Shown here piece by piece: positions 56,477 to 64,000 of a stretch of DNA of 64,000 nucleotides (positions are counted from its first letter, which is position 1; every line of letters starts with the position of its first letter). This DNA is from Crotalaria pallida (lineage: Eukaryota > Streptophyta > Magnoliopsida > Fabales > Fabaceae), in assembly GCA_037953625.1 (NCBI GenBank), contig CM075656.1, positions 70,575,001 through 70,639,000 on the forward strand. Direction: 5' to 3'. Under the pieces are notes generated by a model, which ran no database searches, was not told the origin of the DNA, and worked only from the letters and a program-made list of their open reading frames with translations. The translations under genes and the position numbers were made by a program.

Positions 56477-56765
56477 TAATACTAATAATAATAATGATAA
56501 TAATTCACTCCCTTCATTTGCGTTGGTATTTTAACCAAGATGTGAGGATTTGAACAAGGAACTCTCCTCATAACTTCCCATCCTCCCTTACCTCCATAGA
56601 GTGTGCCTACAATAGAGCATCATCATTATTTGTACCTCAACAAAATTCTTGTACTTCACTCACTCTCTCTCCCTTTTGAACACACACCTTTGAAACCTCT
56701 CCAACCTCGAACATACCCTTGTTTCATTACACCATTTTTCTTCTTTAATTTTAGTAGTTTTTTTC
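56477..56765 (+). promoter_or_regulatory. Promoter/leader region of the host gene
   Basis: Holds pyrimidine-rich patches (CACTCACTCTCTCTCCC near 56657) typical of plant leaders. No unambiguous TATA box was chosen. The SINE ends about 290 bases before the start codon, so it may overlap the promoter. Confidence 0.4.
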
Positions 56766-57728
56766 ATGATGGCTCGGAAGTACTTACACGAGTTACTGAA
56801 AGAGGATCAAGAACCCTTCCTTCTAAACAAGTACATTTCCGATAAACGTAGCCAAATCATCAAAACACAAATTTCCCCACGAAAAAAACACAAACCATCA
56901 TCATCATCACTTCATCATCATCATCATCATCAAAACTCAAACTTCCCCACGAATCTCTGCAAAAATGTGTGCCTATTCTCATTCTCAGACACAACAACAA
57001 CAACCCCAGACCTCAGAAAATCTCCACTCTTCGATTTTTCTTCCCCTGCAGCTTCCAAAACCAAAAGCCCCATCAAGTTCCACATCCCTTCTAGAACAGC
57101 TTCTCTTCTCTTAGAAGCAGCACTTAAGATTCAAAAGCACTCTTCATCAAAAACAAAAACCCAAAACAAAAGCAATGGCTTTGGTCTATTGGGGTCCTTC
57201 TTCAAAAAACTAACACAGAGAAACCAGAACAAGAAGAGGGAAATCGAGGGTAGTAATGTAAATTTGTCGGTTAAGGATATCTTGATGTTGGAATCTAGAA
57301 AACTCTCAAATGGGTGCCTCAAAATGGAAGAAAGATTGGATTTTTCTTTCAACAACAACAACAACAACATGGGTAGTAGTAATGAAAATGTGAGTGAGGT
57401 TGGGTTTGTGTGTTCTTCTTTCAATGGAGGAAGAACAAGTAGTGCTGTTTGGTCAGAGAGTAATGAAGATAAGTCTTTGGACATGGAAATGGAAACATCG
57501 AGTAGTAGTTGCTGTAACCACTCTGATGATGAAGATTCTGAGTTGAAAGAGATTGATGAGTTTGTTACCAACGAGAAACAGAGTGTTGTAGACTGTGTTT
57601 TCTGCCATGAAATGAGTGGATTCTGTGATAGCCCTTTTCGTTTTGCACTTCAAAGTAGTAGCTCATCCGGCCGCCGCACGCCGGAGATACCCTCGCCGGT
57701 GCCGTCACCGGGCCGCCGCATGACTAAG
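56766..57728 (+). CDS. DUF4378/TRM-type protein, exon 1
   Basis: Exon 1 of a three-exon gene (558 residues in total; ATG at 56766, or the next one at 56769). It opens MMARKYLHELLKEDQEPFLL, followed by a His run, a basic block (KTKSPIKFHIPSRTASLLLEAALKIQKH, about residues 99-126), Asn and Ser runs, and SPFRFALQ with TPEIPSPVPSPGRR near the end. It stops at AAG|GTAAGA, phase 0. The architecture (short N-terminal motif, long disordered acidic middle, C-terminal helical domain) fits the plant TRM/LONGIFOLIA-like group with a DUF4378 end, some members of which bind TON1 and organise cortical microtubules; that role is inferred. Often annotated under unrelated names. Identity by motif recognition only. 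Confidence 0.85.
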
Positions 57729-57958
57729 GTAAGACATTTTGGTATAATATTTTTAAGGATTTTTAATTTTATTGTTTTTAGGTTTTTTAAAAGTCACTTT
57801 CAACTACTGATCTCGGTCAAATAAGAAAATTGTACAGTGTTTAAGCGAGCAAATTTTGTTTGCTTGTTTGTTTTTTTAACAAGTTAGTGTACTTTATTTT
57901 TTAATGAGGTTTTTAGGTAAGTTACTATATTTTTAAATGTTTGTAACATTTTTATTTT

Positions 57959-58158
57959 ATACTTCCTCTGTCCTTGTTATAAGTTTTTTTACCAATTTTC
58001 ACACCTTTAAGAAAATTAGTTAGTAATATAGTAAGTGACATTGTAAATGTAAATATTTGGTATATATTTTCAAAGCATTGAAAATTGGAAATGAGGTTTA
58101 TATTAAGGACAAAAAAAATCTTGAAATGAGACTTATATATAGGACCTGAGGAAGTATT
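57959..58158. mobile_element. Stowaway-like MITE in intron 1
   Basis: TACTTCCTCTGTCCTTGTTATAAG (left) pairs with the right end, reverse complement TACTTCCTCAGGTCCTATATATAAG, with TA flanks. About 200 bp. Confidence 0.75.
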
Positions 58159-58610
58159 AATTATGAGCTTGTAATAATAGATAGCCTATTTAAGATAATT
58201 TATACTTATAAGCTTAGAACTTGTGTCATATTCATATACTACATGTTAAGGACAGTGTAGACTAATTTTATAGTTTTGATTCAATAATAGAGCTTATTAG
58301 TTTTCGGTTTTTAGCTATTAAAGTAACTTTTAATTTATAAGCTTTTTCTAGCTTATAATTATATATTCCGGTTTTTCTGTCCGTTTAGAAAAATACAATA
58401 ATGGAAAGTTATATCGGAAATAGTATAAGTTTATTGATCTTTGATATTGTAAATTTATATTTTTCTAAGATAAAACTGACTTTGCCACTGTATTTTCCAT
58501 ATATTTAGGGCATTGTTTTCATCGCTATGTTAACTCGTGAGTTAACCTTGTGATACACTCTGTTAAGTTGTTTGTTTGGTGGTCCAGTAATTTACGTAGT
58601 ATTTTTTTAG

Positions 58611-59068
58611 GACTTTTTCTTTTTGGCCTCACCTATTACTCCTTGATCTGCATTGCTAAGGCGGAAACAAAATAAAACAATTTTCGCCTTATGCAAATCG
58701 TATTATCTTACGCCTTTCCAAAGTCGTAAATAAAATAGAGTATTTCGCCTCTCATCATGCGGAAACATTGAAAATTTGTTATAATACCAAAATTGTCCCT
58801 CGGTTCATTCACGTACAAAAGGGAGGTGGAGGGTTCACGGAGGGACATTTCTGGGATTTCAACATTTTAATTATTCTGCTTCTTAAAAGGCAGAAGTATT
58901 TCCGCTTTTAAATAGTCGGTAATTCTTTCGCCTTATGCAAATCGGTAGTAAATTAAAATAATTTTCGCCTTTTAAAAATCGAAAATCATCTTTCGCCTTC
59001 GTAAAGTTGGTAAATTAAGGGCAAATGGAAGCCAAAGAAGAATGGATGAGTGCCAAAATGAAAAAGTC
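58611..59068. mobile_element. TIR element of the GACTTTTT family, copy 2, in intron 1
   Basis: Ends are GACTTTTTC and GAAAAAGTC. Flanks are TTTTTTAG at 58603-58610 and 59069-59076, an 8-bp duplication. Arms share TTCGCCTTATGCAAATCG and AAGGCG words with each other and GGCGGAAA words with the copy at 19624-20334. No ORF. Confidence 0.88.
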
Positions 59069-59657
59069 TTTTTTAGTACGAGTAGCTTTTTGTCGGCAAT
59101 AGGAAATGGAAATGTAGCTAGTGAGTGACGGTCATAGCCTCCGGTTCTTTCTCAAAATTGTTAATAGATCAGACATGTGGAGGGTCACATATGTCAATTT
59201 CATGGTTATGTTTTCATGAATTTTCATTATTGTCCTTTTCGATCGTGCGCCAAGCAAATCTTTTCGCTCTTTTGCACTTTAGTGGATTGTTTTCGGTAAA
59301 TTACGTTCTTAAAAGATGTCAATTTATGTTTTTGTTTCTTCTATTGTTTTTTTTGGTCATTAGATCCCGACATTCGATTTACTAGAACATAGTTTCCCAT
59401 TTGTATTTTTGTTTAGATTAGATTAGATTATTAGATTACTAGGAGGATCATTTAACATAATAAACGAAAATTAAAAGGAGTCAATATTCGGACAATATTT
59501 TTTGTTGTTTGTAGAGAAATTATGTCATTTTTATAATGAACGTGGATAAATTATATGTAAACTACCAAATTAGTATTAGGACTAATACTTTTTCTTATAG
59601 AAATTATGACATTGTTATCATGATTGCTCTTTTTTTTTTGTGTGTGGATTTTAATAG

Positions 59658-59850
59658 GACAAAGAAATTAATGGAGGAGAGGGGCTTAAGAAATTGCAAG
59701 CAGGGGAAGAAGAGGAAGAAGATAAGGAACAGTGTAGTCCAGTGTGTGTTTTGGACCCACCCTTTGAGGACGATGACGAAGGGCATGGAAACGACGATGT
59801 GGAGGAGGGCGATAGTTCTGATTTGAGGTGCAGCTATGCCATTATACAGA
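59658..59850 (+). CDS. DUF4378/TRM-type protein, exon 2
   Basis: Entered in phase 0 after TTTTAATAG and left after CATTATACAGA|GTATGT (phase 1). It encodes an acidic stretch (EEEEEDK) and the conserved block EQCSPVCVLDPPFEDD (about residues 345-360), seen in many DUF4378/TRM proteins, followed by more acidic residues. Confidence 0.85.
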
Positions 59851-61460
59851 GTATGTCACAAATTTATTTATTATTTTTGTACCATTCTTTGTTTGTTGTG
59901 TTGTCATTTTGCACCAACGCACTGTCGTACACGCTTCTTCAGAGTTGTTTGTCTATTACTACAAAATACATTAGGAGAGACTAAGGGTGAGATTATTGAC
60001 ACTCACAAATCCTTATTAATACTTTTCTTTAAATAATAATAAATTTGTGAAACAGAATTGTGATGGGTAGGTTGAGTGTGCGGATAAGTACTATGAGGTG
60101 CTAATAACTTCATTCATCACTTGGGTATGCGATCATGATGCTAGTCATTATTTTAATTTTATTATATCTTCTTACAAAATTTTCCTATAACTTTCTTATA
60201 TTACTAAAAAGAGTATATAATAGAAAATAAGAACCAAAAGAGTATTATTTAATAAAAAAATATGTCCATTGTCTTGAATACCTTTTCTTCTTTTTAAGTA
60301 GTAGGGGTGGGAGGTGAATTTTAATGAGGACCTAAAATGTTTATCCTAGCTGCATATGAAAAATACTTCATTCTTAAAAAATTGCAAAAGCAAAAAAATT
60401 AAAGAGACAAACATTTAATAATTTGTTTAACATATTAATCAATACTTTGTTTAACGTATTAATCAATTATCAAATAATTAATTCAATGCAAAAATTGCAT
60501 CGATCAACCAATCATAATTCAAAATTTGTAATTTCTAAGTTTTTTCATTAGTAACTTTAATTTTAGTTTGAGATAAAAAAGTTCTTCATTTTTATCATCC
60601 TTGTGGGAGGGAGGGAATAAAAATAACTTATGTAAATAGTTTATTAACTTATTACAAGTTTTTTTGTATGGGCTTATTATAAGTTTGTTGTAGCTTATTT
60701 TAGTTAACTTATTAGAGAAGTTTGTGAAAATTAGTTATTTTTAGTTTTTTTTTTTAAAAAAAATCCTATTGATATCAAAACCCTTAAATAAATGCTTAAT
60801 TAAACTATTTACCAAAAAGGGTCACTTTGTAATTATTCAACTATTTTTTCTGTGATAGTGATTGTGCTTAATATTTTTTTTTGGTAGAAATTGTGCTTAA
60901 TATTGAATAGTGTTATCTGTGTGGGTTCCATCCAAAGATTACAATTGCTCAAAATCCAAACAGCATTTCCCATTGAATGCGGACATGGACTACTCTTCAG
61001 TTTACAGATCATACACATATGCCATTTTGTTATACATAAATTTGAATGGGAGCCACAAATTTTCATGTTAGGAGATATGTCTTAATTGGGATACTTTCAT
61101 TTAATATGTAGGATAACATCTCAGTAAATATTACTCTTTCCAGGTTTCATAAATTTTTGTGGTACTTTACTACTTTTTGGTTGTTGAGAACTCTTGGTCA
61201 CTGATCAATTTAATTTCACTAGGTGAAGAAGTTGTGGAACCCATTTAAGCTATTCATATATTGCTCTACCAATACCAATTTTATTACAAGACACTATGAC
61301 ATTAAATTTCCTATTACTAGCTTCTGAATTTTCATGCATGTTTCTACTTTTTGTCTTTAAGGCACTGTGATGTTTGCAATGTTGGAATAACGTTTTGTTA
61401 AATTCATGAAGACAAGGTATTTAGTGTTTTGATTCTTTGTTCTTTGTATTAATTTTGCAG
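59851..61460 (+). other. Intron 2 of the DUF4378/TRM-type gene
   Basis: GTATGT donor and AATTTTGCAG acceptor. 1.6 kb, AT-rich, no element with clean ends recognised. Confidence 0.8.
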
Positions 61461-61981
61461 GAGCTAAGCAGCAGCTATTGTACAAGCTTCGTAGATTTGA
61501 GAAACTCGCAGAGTTAGATCCCGTAGAACTTGAGAAAAGAATGCTAGAGGACGAGGATGTGGAGGAGGACGAAACATTTATGGAAGAGGATGATTGTGAA
61601 GACGAGGATAGCGAAGTGTCGTATAAAGGAAATGACTTTATAGAACTAGTTTATGAAGCTCTATGCCATTCAAGTTTTAATGACATTGGGCAAATCCCAG
61701 AGGGCCTTAAGAAACTAGTTGCTGATCTCATTGTGGAGGAAGATAGAGAACTTGATTCATTAGAAGATAGGGAGATGGTGATAAGAAGGGTATGCAAGAG
61801 GTTGGAATCATGGAAAGAAGTGGAGTCTAACACAATTGATATGATGATAGAAGAGGACTTCTCTAGAGAGGATGGTGGGTGGAAGAAAAATATGGAACAG
61901 ACAAGAGACATGGCTGGTGAGCTTGAATTTGCTATTTTTGGACTTCTAGTGGAGGAATTTTCAGAGGAACTTGTATGTTAA
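61461..61981 (+). CDS. DUF4378/TRM-type protein, exon 3 (C-terminal domain)
   Basis: Begins with two bases completing an Arg codon and continues AKQQLLYKLRRFEKLAELDP, then an acidic segment (EDEDVEEDETFMEEDD) and a helical C-terminal domain: FIELVYEALCHSS, LKKLVADLIVEED, VCKRLESWKEV and a final ELEFAIFGLLVEEFSEELVC ending at TAA 61979-61981. The last helix, with E-x2-IFxxLVEE, is the usual end of DUF4378. Confidence 0.87.
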
Positions 61982-63580
61982 TGTGGGAAAATTTTGAAGC
62001 AAGTAAGGATCTTAGTATGAGTGATTATGTTTATTCTTTTTTTTTCTTTAGAAGAGTATAGTCTGACTTGCAATATATAATGTATTGGAATAGGCTAGTT
62101 AATTAGTAGAAATAGAAAAGTAACTCAAGAAGATAATGTGGGTATGTACATGACTTGTGTATGTAGCTGGCTGGGGATGCTGTAAGTCACCGTTCTTAAT
62201 TAAATAGTATGATTTTAACACTCCTTGATCCAATTCTTACCATGATATTTTCTAATTGATTTAATTTTTTGTGTTGCAATAAAGAGTGGATGGTGAGCAA
62301 ATATTGAAACATATGTAGCTAAAGTTGAAGTCTCCATATATTAATTTTTTCGTCTGCTACCAATCTTGTAGTTTATTCAATGTATGTTGAAATGTTACGT
62401 TCTTATATAGTATATACTCCGTATTTTCTTTATTTTGGCTCTCCTTGATTCATTCCTTGGGCTTCTGCAGAAGGAAGGAACAATAGAGTCGGGGCCAGTG
62501 GGTTAAAAGAAGGAACTTTGGTTGTCGGTAGAGAATAGTTTGGGGACCTTCTTACGAAGTAGCAATTTGACAAGGACTAATCACTCTAATCTTATGTTAT
62601 TTTCTTTTCCAAGGCCATTTTTAGCATGTAGTAATGGATAAGAGTTGTCAAATTTGCATCTTTAGTTGTGGGTTTTTTCCTTTTTGCTTTATCAAGTTGT
62701 GTTATTCACTCTTGGTGGTTGTTGTTCTGATTGTGCTTTTCAACTGCCAGTCACATATCACTATCGTTTGTCAAATTTGCATCTTTGGAGCACTTTGATC
62801 AAGACAATAACGCCATATAGTTTGGAACGGTATGATGCTGTAAATTACCGTATGGGCCCAAAATAAAGGTTATACCAATTCAAGTCGAGAACTAGAACTC
62901 TATCCAAATTTTTAGTTCTCAGTTCACGTTTTTTATTTTTCGTCATTCTCGAGTTGGAAAATGTATTTTTTCAAATACTCTCTTTATTAAAAATATGTAT
63001 ATTTTTTTTTTTTAATTTAAGGAGAAAGAGGCTCGACCTTCTCTCTTCCTCAATCTTCTTCTCTTCTCTTCTCCGTTTTCCTCTCTTCTGTGATAGCGGT
63101 AGAAGGGGAGGGGGAATCTCTCCCTCCCATTCCTTTGGTTGGTGTGTGAGTTTTTCCTCTCCCAGTTATATCTGGGTTAAATAAATAAATAAATCTTGCA
63201 TTTGTGCAAGTAGTGTGGTTTTTCTCGTCCCAGTTTCATCTGGGTTTTGTTTTTGTGTGTTTGAGTGTGGGAAGGCTTTTTGTTTGTCCAGATCTGATGA
63301 CCTTCCTATCTTCTCCAATAAGTAGAAGACTGATATTCGGGACAGCTTTTCCCTTCCAGATCTCTGTCTTCTCCTCTGTCCAGTGGCTCTACCTCCTCAG
63401 ATATGAGATTCTTTGTCGTCGAGCTGTGCTTACTTCCGGCATTGATGAGATAGTTATCTTGGAAACAAAGGCTGTTGAATCTCTTGTTAGAGTTCGAAGC
63501 TGGATGTCGATGATTATCCTGATCCACATAGAGTTTGCTGTTATGGCTGAGTATCTAGTCTTTTTTAGCAATTTTTATTG
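61982..63580. other. 3' flank of the host gene and intergenic DNA
   Basis: Two near-identical short hairpins, CCCAGTTATATCTGGG (about 63160) and CCCAGTTTCATCTGGG (about 63229), with TTGCATTTGTGCAA between, lie in a TC-rich stretch (63035-63260). ORFs at 63204 and 63306 show no known motif. Confidence 0.45.
62278..62283 (+). terminator. Candidate poly(A) signal of the host gene
   Basis: AATAAA about 300 bases after the stop codon, in GTTGCAATAAAGAG. Position is right for a plant 3' UTR; not otherwise tested. Confidence 0.5.
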
Positions 63581-64000
63581 TGTAATGTCCTAGACACAAT
63601 GTTCAGAGTATAACCCTAGCTCAAGGGTATGGAAGACCTAAGAGCTAGAATACGGTCTGATGTTACTGTGTGATTTTGTTGGTATGCTAGCTATCCAGTT
63701 GGGATAACTAGGGTTTCCCTAATCACGAGTGTGTGCTAGTGTATGATTAGGGAGAAAGAACATACCTGAGCCCCTAGCTGGAGACAGCTATTTATAGGGG
63801 GAGCGGTGTTGTACCCTATGGGCCTGTACGGAGGTCCAGTAGGGCTGACGTGTCCCTTTATAGGATAAGGGATGAGTCATTCATCCTTATCCTGTTAGCG
63901 GTTAGTCTTATCTGGTTGGCGAGCTAGGCTCACGCGCCCTTAGCTTGGACTCTTTAAGGGAAGAGGTCCCTGTACTCGGTCCAGAGTCGTTAGGGTGGGT
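63581..64000 (-). mobile_element. LTR of a further LTR retrotransposon, truncated by the window edge
   Basis: Plus-strand start TGTAATGTCCTAGACAC is the reverse complement of an LTR end GTGTCTAGGACATTACA, similar to the GTGTTCCAGGACACTACA end of the young Tat element. A TATA box (CTATAAATAGC on the minus strand) is at about 63789-63799. No primer site precedes it on the left, so it is a 3' LTR of a minus-strand element extending to the right, or a solo LTR. Confidence 0.6.

Larger units (their letters stand above)
57729..59657 (+). other. Intron 1 of the DUF4378/TRM-type gene
   Basis: Donor GTAAGA and acceptor TTTTAATAG|GAC; phase 0. It is 1.9 kb and contains two MITEs (57959-58158 and 58611-59068). 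The small ORFs in it are not coding. Confidence 0.85.

Noticed and set aside
57131..57653. Minus-strand ORFs opposite exon 1
   Set aside because: Antisense shadows of the Ser/Asn-rich exon; no independent signal.
63204..63593. 129-codon plus-strand ORF
   Set aside because: Hydrophobic, T-rich frame without domain resemblance or neighbouring gene signals; not called as a gene.

Overview
This window is nuclear DNA of a flowering plant, most likely a eudicot and plausibly a legume (the legume placement is an impression, not shown). The evidence is a spliced three-exon gene with GT-AG introns, tRNA-derived SINEs, plant-type Ty3/gypsy (Tat), Ty1/copia (Sirevirus-like) and L1 retrotransposons, and a background of MITEs with readable target-site duplications (TSDs). 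No bacterial-style operon, CRISPR array or functional RNA gene was seen.

Layout. 1-6345: degenerate Tat-lineage Ty3/gypsy element on the minus strand, with part of an opposite-strand ORF at the left edge. 6362-7238: 3' end of an L1 LINE. 7753-9391: 1.6-kb Mutator-like fold-back element with a 10-bp TSD. About 9500-10680: a four-level nest (MITE in hAT in SINE in MITE). 13273-16588: 5'-truncated L1 LINE on the minus strand. 18815-22318: several TIR elements. 22985-29290: remains of a CACTA element split by two solo LTRs, one inside the other in opposite orientation. 29396-30236: Mutator-like element. 30366-41932: a MITE split by a 3.5-kb solo LTR, which is split by a solo Sirevirus LTR and by a gag-only Sirevirus (34003-39990). 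43877-54736: young, nearly complete Tat element on the plus strand with antisense ORFs between integrase and 3' LTR. 56766-61981: the only clear host gene, a DUF4378/TRM-type protein. 63581-64000: start of another LTR whose terminus resembles that of the young Tat element.

How the parts relate. The host gene is the only cellular gene I can support; its introns carry two small MITEs. Everything else is transposon-derived, and exact TSDs let much of the insertion order be read. The most notable biology is the pair of Tat elements with dual RNase H domains and ORFs opposite to pol, the young copy being stopped mainly by single in-frame nonsense codons. Also notable are ATCGAT-centred palindrome clusters shared by different LTR families, an array of primer-binding-site-like motifs in the gag-only Sirevirus, and a MITE family with GACTTTTT ends represented by two copies. 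Coordinates of element ends come from reading TSDs by eye; similarity counts are by eye as well.
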